A DNA stretch of 64,000 nucleotides from Symbiodinium natans. Its lineage: Eukaryota; Sar; Dinophyceae; Suessiales; Symbiodiniaceae. Shown here piece after piece: positions 1-13,406 of this stretch; positions within the stretch are counted from its first letter, which is position 1, and every line of letters starts with the position of its first letter. The notes below the pieces were generated by a model that was given only the letters and a program-made list of their open reading frames with translations, was not told the DNA's origin and searched no databases. A program made the position numbers and the translations under genes. The DNA is taken from assembly GCA_905221605.1 (NCBI GenBank), contig CAJNDS010002424.1:660709-724708 (forward strand), read 5' to 3'.

Positions 1-3000
1 GGTCCATCCCTTTCTAGGACCCTTAGAACAAAAGTGTCTTGGTGCTTCTCTCTCCTGAAACGGCTCCTGCGTGTCCCACAATGCCTGTGGCGGAGTGGTC
101 GCCCGACACGAAACGTGCACCCTCCAGCACGCTGGTCGATGTCAACCACTGCTACCCGCCAATTACAAGATTCAGGCACGTGGGGGAAAGCCCTTTGCAG
201 CATCGGCAGGGCATCCCTGTCGCGCATCTTTGCGCGCAGATTTTGGTTGAACCTTGGCATGCTTTGACCCGCACTTCCACCCAGTGCAGGTCAGAGATGT
301 GTGAGGGCCTTGCGCTCGAGTGCTTGCTGGATCTCGGGTCGCCTTCGCGGTTGTACTTTTTGGGGTCATGGTGGTTCAACGTCTGAGCTGTCAAAGGCAC
401 GAAACGTATCCCCTTTGCAGTGCAGGCCCCAGCTCGCGACTGTGCAGATGCCCTTGACACTGTCCGCGGATCTCAACGGGTGGTACTCGAGAAGGCCACT
501 AGGTCGGTCACAATTGGTGGTGCTGAGCTGTCCTGGCACTGCCGTCAGTGCTTACCAAGATGCAACCTGTGTTCTTACATTCCAGTCAGAAACTTGCTTT
601 TGAAGTTGAAAGTCGTTGTGCCACGCGAATTTGTCAGGACACTGCCTCGTTCCATCTACGTTCCAGCGCAGGTGCTGTGGCTGCTGAGACGACATGAACT
701 CCTGGGTTGTTGTCTTTCGTCTTGGTAGGCATTTGCTCAGGACTGAAAGAGGATCGAGGCCAATCCACCTTACAGTGATCACCCAGCTTCCGTGCAACTC
801 ACGGACTTTTGCTTGCCCAGAAATGGCTCGACAAGTGTGGTTGGGCTGCTCATGCTGGCGCCTCTCCGTCCCCACACACTTCTGCCACTTCCTTCTGGCC
901 TGACAGTGCTCTTCACGACTTGTGTCAGGCCTTCGCAGTTGCTCAGTTGAAGTTCTCCGGGCCCGCGATGCGCATCGGCATGATGGTTTTGCCAAAAGCT
1001 GGCCCTTTCGCTGCCTTTTGCTGCGCCTCCTTGCTGGCTGAGTTATCCCTGACCTACTGGACAGCGAGATGTCGGCCTATCTCGCAGAGATGCTTCAGAA
1101 CTTGGGCAAAGTTTGCATTAAATACGAAAGTTGTCAAAGCACCTACCCGCCAACCCCCCCCAAACCAACAATGAAGGGGTGAGGGTTCAGGGTACTTTGG
1201 GTAGCACCCGTTCTTTAAACTGCATAGTGGGTCTAAGGGGTCCGTGCTGCTTGCATCAAAGCAAGCGCAGCATACCGCAGCTCTTTGCCGGGCCGTTGGG
1301 ACGCTTGCAAAGCTTGTAGTCGTGCCGACAGCAGTTCGAGTTCGAATCTGATCGCTCTACGCCAGGATGTTCTCTTCACAGTGTTTTCACTGGCCTTCGC
1401 GCACCTTCGCACAACCAAGCGCTCTAGAGATGGTGTGAAGGCTGTTACATGAGTTCCACGGCGAGCAGGATTTTCCCCCACACGTGAGTGTCCCTGTGCC
1501 AGGCTCACCACTTGCCTCTTCAGACTTGCAAGTTGTTTTGATCGTTTGCCTTCAGCATACATGATGCATGGACTGAGTAGTTTGCATGCTTTTGGGGGTC
1601 GGATCTCATAGGGTGCCAGTATGTTGCTGCAGGTCTGTACAGAATCTTATGCTCGCAGACACAGGCAACGGAAGCTTGAGACTCTACTTCAGAAGCACCC
1701 AGCGTGGAGCGTGCAACGCGTACAATTTGTTAGACTGCTGCAATGACTAGATGGCTTGTGGTTTTTGCACTTCAGCCCTTGCTCAGGAAATCTGCAAACG
1801 AACGATGACGAGTGCTTGATGCCTTGATGCGGGGATTTCAGCTCTAAATTGTTGCTTAGCTTACGCACCAGGCAAGTGTGCAGGTGCAACGTTGCCGAAC
1901 CTTGAGCTTGCTGCGTAGTCACTTAGTCGGTGCAGCTCGCACAACACACGGAATCTTGACACAGTCGACCCTGTCGGCTCGCAAAACAATTTGAAATGGA
2001 TAGTTCCCCGACGGATACGGACCTGGTTCGTGAACAAGCAGCACTCCCCTACGAAAACCACGTCTACGAGTCCATTAAGACAGCTTGCAGCTACAGAGTT
2101 GGGCCCATGAATCACTCCTTCCAGAGAATGCCTAATGGGCGGTTCGCAGGCATTAAAATGGCTTCTCTGAAAATTGGGTCCAGAAGCCACACCATGTTCT
2201 CACATGCCCTCGATGCCGGTACTGGGGCTATGCGCTAAGGCGTGCCGCCCAAAAGGCGTAATAGAACTCGCGTGCCCTTTGGAGAATGCCTTTAAAGCTG
2301 GGGGAGACTCAACTCAGGGCTTGTAGTGGCACGCCGACAGCACGTGCCCTTTGTATCTGACTCGTTCGCCAATTTGTGCCGCGGCTGGTTGGATGCACAG
2401 AAGGAAGAGTGAAGGGTCACGTGTGCTTGCGCCGTCGCGAGTTGGCGCCTTCGTATATAGCCCTGGGAGGCCGGGTTGAGAGGTGCAGGCTGGACACGCG
2501 TAGGCCAGATTTGCAGGTTGGTGCGGTTTGCTGAAGCATATTCATGGAAGAGGCTCTCGGTCGCACGGATTGCTGTGGATCAAATCCATCCCTCCGCAGA
2601 ATGCTCGACACTTTGCATTGGCGCGACTTCCGTTGCCCGGGCCGCCGCCCAGGCCACAGGCCAATGCAGGCACACACAAAACTTCTCTTTCCTGACTGCT
2701 TGCCTCGAACCTGCGTGCACTTGGGGCTTGACATTCAGTGTTGTGCCTTTTGTCACATGGAGTGCCTTTTTCATCATGCCGCACGTCAAGGCAGTGTTGT
2801 CCCTTTTTACACTTGTGCTTTAACGCGCCTCCCAAAAACCCTGAAAACGTTGGACCCCAGGTCCGGGGTAGTGGTAGGCATTCCCGCCCCCAGAATGCTT
2901 AACATACCCTCTCCGCTAGTACAGGAGGGGTGATGCCCACGAAAAGTAAGAAGGTACTCAAAGATCTGAGCAAGTTAGGCTTTGCTGTCTTGGGCGTGAA

Positions 3001-3864
3001 GAGGGTGTCTGATGGCCTGGTCTGTGGCGCGCTGGTTCTCCGGCTTCATTCTAGCATTTGCCCGCCTGAGCCATTCCTAATTTTGGTCAATAGTGGGATT
3101 TGGCCTGCCTATCAGTTGCCCTCAGAAGTAGGGCCGGCACCTATGCCCCCTTGACTCTCGCTGGAGCACACAGATCTTTGAGTCGTCGACTTCACATTCT
3201 GGGCTTTTGACCTTTTCAATTGCACAAGCCGGCCGCGCAAGTGTTCCAGACAATGCTGCTGTGATTTAGTGGCTGTCGCGCAGTGAAGGTCAATAAGTAG
3301 CAGTTTGTGGTTGGCGCTTTGGTCCATGCATGTGCTACCAGCTGCACGCTCATCTTGAAGATGCCCAGTCTGACTGCAGCACTCCCCGTTCCAGACAAAG
3401 GGCAGAGCGTTCATTTTTCTAAGCCGGGGTTGCATTTTCTGTCGCAAGTAGATCCAGTTGAATCATAAAGAGCCTTCCATGGAGATCCTTTTGGATACCG
3501 TCAAGCCTGCAATCGCCGTGCAAGCTTGACCGTTGCTGCTTCAGGAAGAGCGCACAGGTTGAAGGGCTCGTGCATGCATGCATCGATTGTGGCGCGGTCG
3601 AACACGAGCAAGGTAGATTGATCTACAGGGTACGACTGAAGATTTAGGTGCTGTGTACCTGGCCCGGACTGTTGACTGCACTGTGCAACAATGTGCAACA
3701 ATGTTGCAGCTGTGTAACATCTGCTGCCTTCGCGATGTTTAGCTTTCAAGCATACAAGGAGCGAAAGGATTGGGACAGTTTAGCGGTCCATGGCTGATGC
3801 CAAGGGTTTCACATGCTGCTTGTGGAACCTGCCGCAGCTCGCCCATGCCCGCCATGCCCGCCAA

Positions 3865-4342
3865 AAATCCCAGCAAGCTCATGCTAGCCTGCCAGGCCCA
3901 AGGAAAAGTCTTCAAGGTGCCCTGTCGCATGCTCCCAGACAATGCCAAAAAGGCCAGGGCCACGCGCGTCTCTGAGATCCTCATTTGAAGACGCATCTTG
4001 CGTCCCTCTCCAATGCGATGGACCTGGAGCTGATCGGCGGCGCGATCAACATGGCTTGACATGCAGACGTGGCATGGCAATGATTGACGTGCCTGGTGCC
4101 TGCATGTGGGCGTGTTGAGATACAAGGATAGTTGGGAGCCCCTGAAATCCCTGAAGTCTCGGCGACGCTTGTGCAGTTGCATGGCGCCTGCCGTGTTGCC
4201 TGTTTTGCAGCAACATTGCAGTGCGGCTTGATCTCCTTCGTATTCTCCTGGCCCATGCTGGCCCATGGCCTACGCCTGGTTGGTTTGTCTTTAGCCCCAA
4301 TATCATCACAGACCGCACGACGGGCTCCTTGCTCACCTGGCA
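3865..4342. repeat. 478-bp ultra-similar block inside unit A (copy 1)
   Basis: Aligned without gaps to 51336-51813 (constant offset 47471), this block shows only three substitutions, at 3999, 4330 and 4337. The flanking unit A sequence is far more diverged and carries frequent indels. It contains an open frame on the minus strand (4343-3981, 120 codons) preserved in both copies, but that follows from near-identity of the DNA and is not evidence of coding. Gene conversion, recent element insertion or functional constraint are all possible. Confidence 0.75.
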
Positions 4343-6690
4343 AGATAATCTTGCCTCATCCGTAGGGGTGTCCTTGAGGAAAGACTTGATTTTTGAAGAC
4401 CTGTGCCGCGGCGTTTGATGCGCATGGACAGTGACACTCCATGTACCTCACCAGACTTTCCGCTCAGAGCCAGTGAAGACTCAGGACCTTTCAATTTCCT
4501 AGCGCAAACGTGTGCTGAGAACCGGCTTCCAGCTCTCAAAAGTGGGCTTCGTGCTGGACCGGTGAGGCACTGCCATTAATTACAAAGACATACAACCTCC
4601 GAGCTGCAAACTAAATCCCAGGGGCTGCCCTGCCCCTGAAGCACGTCCTTGATTTTGCAAGACAGACTTGGGGGGTGTTGTTTCTTGCGCCGCGTCAGTG
4701 TTTGCTGCTAGTGGCGGCAGATGGCCTTGTTTTCAACTCTGAGAGCTGCCCTTGAAGGTGCCCTTGAACGAGAGGAATGAATATTTATTCATTTCCACTT
4801 GAAGTACAGGCGCTGCTGCTGCAGGGTGTTGCAGCGGTGGTCCGGTAGGAGCCACATTACGGAAACTTTAGGGGCTGGCTTACAGACCGTAATTATGGGC
4901 GGACTTCGGGCGCGTTTACGGGCGGAGTTTACAGGCGGCGTTTGCGGGCAGAGACATCCTGCGAGAGGCATGCGCAACATCTGCTGTCTTCCATATTACG
5001 CGATCCCAGGTTGTCAGATATCGTAGTGTAAAGTGGCCAAAAACTGCAAAACGAAGTTTTTTCATGAAACTTAGGGGCGTGCATTCTCTGCAGACATCTG
5101 TGAACTGATAAATCTTGCTTCATCCGCAAGGTTGTCGTCGCAGAAAGACTTTCGTTTAGGTCTTTGTGCTCCCGGCCCTGCGTCCACGTGTGAAAACCTG
5201 TGCCGTGGTGTTTGATGCACATGGACAGTGACACTCCATGTGCCTTACCAGACTTTCCGCTCAGAGCCAGTTAAGACTCAGGACCTTTCAATTTCCTAGC
5301 GCGAAGGGTACTGAGAGCCGGCTTCCAGCTCTCAAAAGTGGGTTTCGTGCTCCCCAAATTTCAGATGCACTGGACCGGTAAGGCACTGCCACCTTGCCAC
5401 AGCACACTGCCACGGCACGTATGCAACGATCACGAATCACTATTGAAGCTGGGCCCATGACTCGTCTGACATGGTGACTTTTGCTGGGTCCTCGAGAAAG
5501 CTACCGCAAGGGTATCGTAAGGCAGCCGCATCCGCAAGCCGCCCTTTGAAGCTTTTCAAGTTGTTACTAGGAAGTTGCTTGCGTGGCTTATGTCCTTGGT
5601 TGCTATAGGGTGCAGTGGATTGTCTAGGCATAGAGGTCACTTTAGTCTGCAGCCCTCGTGCATGCACTGCCGGTTTGCATGCAGCCTTTGATTTGCATTG
5701 CGCTCCGCCGTAGTGCGCCATCGGAAGCAGCCCAGATGGCAGCCGAAAGTGCATCGCACGACATCGCCCATCCCATAGAAATTGGGCCGTTCCATGTGAA
5801 AGCCATGTCGACGAGGAGCTTGCTCATGTAAGGTTCAGTTCCAAAGGCGTACAGTGAGGCGGGACGACCGGCTCCCTGTTCGACAGTGGCAGCGTGGCAT
5901 CCAGCTTTCCCTTGCGGTGCGCGTGTGGTGATGACTCTCGGATATTGAGCGCATCGCGCTCTGTGGCTCTGCCACGGGCTGGTGCATTGATACACGAGGA
6001 CCCGAGTCCGGAGTTCGGCTAGGCAGCTGCGTCGCTGGGTACTCGGACAGAGGTTGTAGCAGATCGACGTCAAGCGGCACGCTACATCAGGCTGCGTGTT
6101 GGCAACTTGAGCAGGACAGCGAAAGCAGGGACCTGAACGACTGCGAGCTCACAAGATAATCTTGCCTCCCGGCAGGCAGGCGAAGGCGCAAGATGTCCAA
6201 GCTGTCATGATGACACTGCTGCAGGATCCACAGCGGCGTCCTTGCGGAATGGCAGTGTAGGTTTCTGTGCCCCCTGCCTGGCGTCCACGCGTGAAGACTC
6301 GTGCCGTGCCGTGGTGTTTGATGCACATGGACAATGACAGTCCATGTACCTTGCCAACCCGACTTTCCGCTCAATGAAGACTTAGGAGTCTTCAAAGTCC
6401 TAGCACGAGGTGTGCTGAGAATCTTCTTCCAGAGACTGGAGCCATGGTGACTGGTCTGACGTGCTGACTTTGCTCCGGCCTCGAGAGATCACCGCAAGGC
6501 GACCGCATACGCAAGCCGCCCTTTCGAGCTTTGAAGGAAGGCTTTCTATGTGGCTGACGTCCTTGGTTACGAGGTCATTTTTGGCTCCGCAAAAAGATCT
6601 TCGGTGCCTAGCCTGCAACCCTCGCGTATGTACTGCCGGCTTGCCAATCGGCCTTTTAGGCGAGCGCGAGGATTCCAAGGACCTTCCACG
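4335..6690 (+). repeat. Internal direct repeats within unit A (three partial copies)
   Basis: A module recurs at about 4335-4560, 5105-5720 and 6145-6690. It starts with an AATCTTGCCTC-like stretch, then a GTTTGATGCACATGGACA stretch, then TTTCCGCTCA, then a ratio of CCGCAAGCCGCCCTTT and CGTCCTTGGTTRCG. The same modules recur in copy A3 at about 52620-53160 and 53625-54095. The internal duplication therefore predates the duplication of the whole unit. No coding function seen. Confidence 0.6.
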
Positions 6691-8689
6691 TCTTCCAGCC
6701 TGGCATCTACTCAGCCTTTGTGCAGTGCCCTATGCCGCCGGTACTCGTAGTATGATCTTGTTGTACTGACTCATATGAAGTGTACGCGGAAGTGACAGAA
6801 ATCTGCAAGCGCTGACTCTAGTCTACTCTGACGGCTGGAGCCGATTCAGATTTGCCCAAGATGCTGCTCCATCGGGAATGTCCACCATTGCCGCATACTG
6901 CCGCCGATGTGCGAAGGTCCGGAATCGTCCAGACAATGGGCGTCTAGTCGCGTGTAGGGACACCTACACTCCAGCTGAGCCGCCGCCTCTGATCCAATAG
7001 GCTGAGTCCCCACGATGGCGGGTCCTGAGCGGGGATTCTGCGGTATTATGGACTCCATGTTCTGATGGGTCCTGAGAAGTCCGGCGTGTAACTCATGATT
7101 GGCTGCTACAGTTGTTGCTTCGTTTTTGCTCGCAAGCCTGCCGTTCAAGGCGTTCAGGTTGCGCTGGGCATATCGAGCACGACGGAGATAGCCGAAATCA
7201 CACAGGCCGCTCCTTCGTAAGCGTTCCGCGTGCCATGCTTTGAGCCAGAATCTGAAAAGGACACAGAGGGGTCAAAAGTTCAGATCGAAGGGCATCAGCT
7301 CACCTTGCTAAAGGCTAGTGTCGGGCTTGGGAGGCAGTGGCATCGCCTGACTTCTGTAGTATGTGGGCTAGGCTCCTCAAACACCGGGAACTATGGGGGC
7401 TTCAAGAACCGGATCGTAATGTGACAGTGCTCGCAGCAGGCATTTGGCCTGGTCTTCTGCCTCGACATTGGTGAGCCATTCCTGAGACCTTTTGCGAGAC
7501 GTCGCCACAGGGGCCCACTGAGGGCCTGCGTGCCTCTTTTCTCCGAGTGGTTGTGGGTGTATCGCACGCGAGGCACGCTTCAATCTTGCATCTCAGGGTG
7601 AGATGTTCGCAGCTGCAGGCAAGGATGTGGCTGTACAACGCCCTTCGCACCAGCCACTTTGAAGCATTGCGTGGGGCATGCTTGAGGGTCAGACTTGTTT
7701 CCTGCCGCAGCGTCCATATGACTTGCTATAGTTTGAGCAAAAGCAGGGTGCGCGCTCAGCAACACTGGCGGAGTCGCAAGCTCAAGCGAGCAAAGTGCAA
7801 CTCCGATCGCTTCTGCCCCCTCCGATGCAGTTGGCCAGTTCCTTCCTCGATTTCCGAGCCGGCGAACACCTTTGTGTGCACTCAGGAAGTTTTTGAGGAG
7901 GTAGCTCTCGCCTGCGCCGGCAGGGCGGAGTTCGTTTCAGCAGAAGCTTGAAGAAGCTTGAAACTGCCAGCAGACACGAACAGACCATCAATGACTGTCC
8001 CCGACCCACGTTGCATCTGGTCGGGGGCCATGGCCATGTGGGCCCATACTGCAGGCAAGCATTAAAGTTCATGAGCCTCTTGTCGAACACTGGCAGGCCC
8101 GTGATTCGCAAGGCAAAGCCCGTCTCCGCACGGGCTGGGCACACGACTGAACGCAAGAGATGAACGTCTCAAGGCCAGTCGCGGCAGAACATCGGCGCGG
8201 CAATCGCCGGGTCTCAGCATGTGCACACCGGCTTCAGACCACCAAACGGTGCAGCCCTGGCAAGATGCGCCTGCCTAGAACCAACATCAAGCCAGTTTGG
8301 AAGTCACTGGCATCTACTGTTGCAAGCGCATTCATTGCTTGACCGACAGTGATACTGAGCCTTCCTGTGCCCGAGAAAACCTCCATACAAGCAAACCCTG
8401 TCAGGCGCTGGAGGATTCTCTGCAGTGTAGGATGCTGCGCAGTGGATGTTGTAGGCGGATGCTGAGACTTTCTCTGAAAACTCGGAGGGCCCGCATGCGA
8501 GCACCCCCGAGACTGAGGCGCGGTAGATCTTCGGGTGGCCTTTGGTGGTCAAGAGGCGTTCGCCCCCCTTGTCCCGCTTGTCCCTGGCAAGACTCGTGCT
8601 GTGTTCGAGGGAAGCTGCGCCTGGCACCTCTGAGCTCGAGGTCGCGTTGAGAACCCGCTGTTGAGGTGCACCTTGCCCTCCATCCGTCG

Positions 8690-8737
8690 GACATGTCGGA
8701 CATGTCGGGCATGTCGGGCATGTCGGGCATGGGCATG
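8690..8737 (+). repeat. 9-bp minisatellite CATGTCGGR
   Basis: About five tandem copies of a 9-base unit CATGTCGGA/G. The equivalent place in copy A3 (about 56174-56203) has only two or three copies, so the array length changed after duplication. Confidence 0.85.
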
Positions 8738-9599
8738 TCGGGGTGTGAAGTGCACGCCCAGGGCCGGGGCACTGAGCATGGGGAAGCGATGCAGATCGCG
8801 AAGCTCGCAGTGCGGCTCGGCTCTGTGCCTCCATTGCCCGGGCCTCCAAGCTGATGGAACACTCTTTGCGGACAAATTCTTTTGATTCTTCATCGTCTCC
8901 TGCCCGTGGTTCGCGTGCCTTCGCCTGCCTTCACACGCCTTCACGTGAGCATTTCGGGGCCCGTCTATGCCCAGCGTCTCTACCCGAGCTGCTGACCCTG
9001 GCGGCATGAAGGTGACGCAGCCAGCTCAGCGTCGTTGCGAATGTTCGGTCACCATGTGCCGTGTGGCCGACATTGACGGTGCCTGGTATGCAGTTGCCAC
9101 TCGCAGTTGCAAGCAGAGCATGCCTGCAGCCTGCAGCTGCAAGCCGGCCTTGAGCTCGCTTCCCTTTCGTTGTGCATGGGTTAAGGTTGACCGGTGTGCG
9201 CCCCCTCCCCGCCTGGTAGGGCAAAAACTGATGTAGCATCGGTCTGCTCACCTGCCTGGTTAGTGCTGGCCTCTGATAGGGTTTCGGTGGACACGCCGAT
9301 GCTTCAGATCCCTGCGGCAGCGGCCTGCGGCTGTCCATGCTTTGCTTGCCTTTGCTCGTGGATGCAGGGGTTATCTGTGACTGGCCTTCATTTGAGCACC
9401 CGGGCCCTGGGCTCTGATGAGCTCAGGGCACGGGTGCAGTTCGGAAGATCCTCATGTTGCAAGGAGGCAGATCGCACGCAGCTCGCTGGCAAATCTGTGC
9501 TGGTGTGACAGTCCAGACTGCCATTGGAGCACTCCGTTCCGCAGCGCGCAGGCGCAAAATGACTTGCAGTTTCTCATAGTCTGTCCATGTTTAGAAGCG

Positions 9600-9802
9600 C
9601 TTTAAGCTTAAACTAGGGTTTGGGGCAGAGGGTTGAGGCCCTGGGGTTTTAAGGCTGAGGGTTTAGGGCATGGGGTCCCCATTCCGCAGCCGCAAAATGA
9701 CTTGCAGTTTCTCACCGTTGGGGCATCGGGTTGAGGCCCTAGGGTTTTGAGGCCCGAGGGGGCTTAGAGCCTAGGGTTTGGGCCTTAGGCTGAGGGTTTA
9801 GG
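9600..9802 (+). repeat. Degenerate telomere-like (TTTAGGG-like) stretch
   Basis: Repeated variants of GGGTTTAGGG, AGGGTTTTGAGG and AGGGTTTGGG occupy the segment between the end of unit A and the GTA tract. It also holds a second copy of the GCAAAATGACTTGCAGTTTCTC phrase found at 9555-9578, interrupted here from the tandem pattern. TTTAGGG is the telomere repeat of many algae including dinoflagellates; this is an internal, decayed array. Confidence 0.55.
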
Positions 9803-10306
<504 letters not shown>

Positions 10307-10472
10307 TACGCCCCAACCGGGTGGTTTGCCCACACACAGGGTGGTCAAGCATGGGTTTGGACAAGCATGCTTGAGTCAGCTCTTGCCGCAGCATGTCAGC
10401 ATGAACCATGTGGCACCCCACAGCCCAAAGCCTAAACCTTAAACTCCAGAAGGTCTTGGTCCTATTTAATAG

Positions 10473-11640
10473 CTCCGGATTTCGCAGACGACTCGTCTTG
10501 TGGCCACTACACTACTGACGCAGTCCCGTGCTTGTTGGGTCGCGCGGGCCTACCACAACCCCACCAGACCGGAGACGGCGTTCAAACTGGATGGGCAGGG
10601 AAGCCTGCGAGAATGGGCCAAAGCGGCGCGCTCCGCCCCCTTGGAAGCAGCTAGGGTTGCGCAAAACCCGAAAATCAATGCTTACATACGGGTGAAACTT
10701 AACGCGTGCCAGGCTCTAGGGCACCGACAATATCAGTCATTTGATCCGACTAACGCCCCGCTCCACTTTTTGGATGCGGTGCGCTATGCACTGGCAGCTT
10801 GTGTCGCTAGCCAGGACCTCGAACACTTCTGGGCGACATTTAACCTTGAATGGCCAGATGGCAAAACGAGGTCCAATGTCTCTTTTCGACAAGTCCCGCC
10901 ACTGCACTGCCTGGTAACTACGCCTGTCCCAGGAACCCTCGCAGAGGGGGGAGAGGCCCAACCCATGGAGGAAGTGCACAGCAGCTCGTCGGAAGAGGAG
11001 TGCCAGGACACTGAAGTGCAGGTCCATAATTGGCGCTTCTCTGAGCTCGAAACCACTGACCTTGCAACCTTGCGAGAAGTGGACTTGTGTGTGCCGTTCC
11101 AATTCCCCTCCATCAACAGTGCGCATTGGAGGAACTATGTGTCGTTCCCCAGTTCCCTTTAAAAGAAAAAGGGAGTGGTACGATGCCGTTACGGCACATT
11201 GGGCGTCTCATAGAGGCTTTGCTGTCGCTGCGAACAGAGCATGGTCCAAGCTTTATTTCAACCAGAAGCCGGGCGACCCAACGTCCGAGATGCTGGTTGC
11301 GGTCCACAACGGCAAGTCCATGACATATCAGGCAGTCAGCAATGCCGGGAAGGCGTTGTGGCATGCGGCAAAGGCTAAGCTTGCGGAGCTAGGGAATACC
11401 CCAATCACTACAGGGACCCCCCCGTGGGGGGCTGAACTTGAAGAGCTCGCTGATGAGCCTCATTACGCCACTCTCTCGATCGGGGAGGTGGCGTCCGACA
11501 CCTCGCGCCCGAGCAGCCGCCCTTCCCGCAGTGAGGTGGCGTCCGACACCTCGCCCGGGAAAACCCGCCGATCAGCTTCAGTAGCTGCGCCCGCGTTGCA
11601 AACTCCCCTTCGAAGCGACGCGAAAATCGCTTGGCAGTAA
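10473..11640 (+). CDS. Unidentified gene, frame-broken (two overlapping reading frames)
   Basis: I do not recognise the family. The first frame is open from 10473 to 11162 and lacks an early ATG; TTTCGCAG at 10480-10487 could be a splice acceptor, so this may be an internal exon. It encodes a Trp/Phe-rich globular-looking stretch ending with an acidic SSSSEEE segment. The +1 frame, open from about 11062 to 11640, continues plausibly from about 11134 with PFKRKREWYDAVTAHW and ends in a Ser/Arg-rich tail carrying EVASDTS twice, encoded by a 22-bp direct repeat near 11484 and 11532. A one-base change near 11130-11160, or a small intron, would join them into about 380 residues. Neighbours are satellites and repeats, so a decayed retroelement gene is possible. 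Confidence 0.4.
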
Positions 11641-12121
11641 TGGGTACTGCCGTGATTGGCCAAGGGAATGACCTGGGCGAGGACGGCAACTCGGAATGGC
11701 ATGGATGGTGATTTTGATTCTGGCAGCCTGTTTGCATTTTGCGAACTGCAGTTTGTGCGCCCCTTGACGTTGCACGAGAAAACCAAGACGGGTCTTCTTC
11801 GACTTCGTCGTGTTCTGAGAGAGGGGAATGTTTCACTGTAGGAGACACTATGGCTCTGCTTTTTCTTGTCTTCGGCGTTTGTTGCTTTGTTTCCGGTAGT
11901 CTTGTCTGTCTCGCCTCGTCGCAATAGACCGGCCCACTGTGCTGCTGATGTGGTAAAGGGGCGTCCGCTTTAAACAAAAAGACAAACGTTTTGTTTTGAA
12001 GTTGATTGCCTGTAGTGAGGCCCATGGGAACAAGCTCTACTTCTCACGCCATTTCAAGAGCCTGGCGGCTTGGGTAATGGCCTCCGCACTCTGCAGACGC
12101 AATTGCGTTTTGGCTGCTTAA
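11641..12121 (+). pseudogene. Coding-like fragments downstream of the unidentified gene
   Basis: Two short open stretches look protein-like. One is open to 11927 (from about 11760) and ends with a hydrophobic segment (LLFLVFGVCCFVSGSLVCLA) that could be a C-terminal membrane anchor. The other is open from 11954 to 12121, preceded by a GGTAAAG acceptor-like site. They could be 3' exons or read-through remnants of the gene at 10473. The piece 11820-12010 recurs in degraded form at about 17790-18010, so this 3' region belongs to a repeated family. 12122-12356 holds nothing I can name. Confidence 0.3.
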
Positions 12122-12356
12122 GTACTGGATTTTGCTGTTGGATCTGTTGCCAGACTACAGGGAAGGCCCACGAAGCCAGAATTGCTGAGATTTTTCGACC
12201 CCAGATTTGGAGTCGCGCAAACTGGCAAACATGTATACAGTACAGGAACGACTTGGTCTCCCAGGCTTTGCTGAAAATCAAGCCCCAAAAAACAATCTCG
12301 AAACTTTGGCCTTATGTGGCCTCAAACCCACACGGCCCACACGGTCTTGCTTTGTT

Positions 12357-12515
12357 GCGGCCTGTGGCCTGAAAACCACACGTGGCCTGTTGTGGCCTGA
12401 CGTGGCCTGAAAACCACACGTTTGTGGCCTGTTATGGCTTGATGTGGCCTCAAAAACACACGTTTGTGGCTTTTTGTGGCCTTGTGGCCTCACGGCGTAT
12501 TTTTCCCCGGACAAA
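12357..12515 (+). repeat. Short tandem TGTGGCCT / AAAACCACACG repeats
   Basis: Four to five imperfect copies of a roughly 50-bp unit built of TGTGGCCTG and AAAACCACACGT. The same units run reversed at 41620-41764 in the other arm. Confidence 0.7.
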
Positions 12516-12699
12516 TCGCATTTGTGGCCATGGGGACTCGAGACCCTATAATACTATTGAAAGAGTCCCCACGCACAGCAGACGTAGGGTAATGAGGCCA
12601 GATCCGAGGACCGACCAGAATTTTAGTCCAGGTTTTTTCCCAAGTCGCTGATCTTCTAAACCTGAGACATTGTTACAAGTGTTCAAACACGACCTATGC

Positions 12700-12827
12700 A
12701 CTGTTCCAAACGCGGCGTCGAAAAAAAGTTGGCAGAAATATAAATCACGCGGGACCCCCTTTCAGCACTCCTCCGCTGCCCATCACTGCATCACTTTCTC
12801 TCATTCCGTCTTTCTCGCTTCCTCTCT

Positions 12828-12909
<82 letters not shown>

Positions 12910-13375
12910 CTCTCACTCTCACTTTCACTCTCTCTTTCACTCTCACTCTCACTTTCATTCTCACTTTCACTCTCACTCTCAAATTCAGAATGCTGTGAAT
13001 GACAGGTCTGACCCATCAAGGGTGAAATATGTCCAAGCATGCGCGAATGCACTTGCGGCATCCGTTCACCAGCCCCACAACTTGATCATTGTTAGAACCC
13101 CAATGAGGGTGCTTGGCAACAGCTGATTCGCTCCAAGTCGTTCCTGTACAATATCCTTGCCAAAAGCTTTCATTCTGCAATGTCCAGCAGACGACTCTGC
13201 GCAACCGCAGAAAACGTGGAAGCCACGTTGGTCAACTTCCCAGCACAGAAAACACCGACAAAGACCTGCAGGCGGACCAGCAGCATTGTTAGAACGAAGT
13301 CCAAGTTCCGGGAAAGTCGGGCGACCCGTTTCAGACCAGATACGATCCGAGGACCGGCCAAGTGGAGGAGTGTGA

Positions 13376-13406
<31 letters not shown>

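Larger units (their letters stand above)
1..9575 (+). repeat. Large duplicated unit A, copy A1
   Basis: This block is collinear with 47228-57035 over nearly its whole length and with the split copy 21033-21886 plus 30659-31510. The copies differ by scattered substitutions and many small indels, so they are diverged paralogous segments. I see no long reading frame conserved between copies except where the DNA itself is nearly identical (3865-4342). The open frames on both strands are short, overlapping and unlike known families, so I read this as non-coding or very decayed sequence. The left edge may lie outside the window, because in the other two copies unit A is preceded directly by unit B. 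Confidence 0.85.

Noticed and set aside
1325-1370. Possible tRNA B-box (GTTCGAATC) near 1337
   Set aside because: No flanking T-arm stem pairing, no A-box or acceptor stem at a suitable distance; the same phrase in other A copies has GTTTGAATC.
3739-4266. 175-codon minus-strand frame also open in A3 (51228-51737)
   Set aside because: Preserved because the DNA is nearly identical; composition is not convincing and no domain is recognisable.
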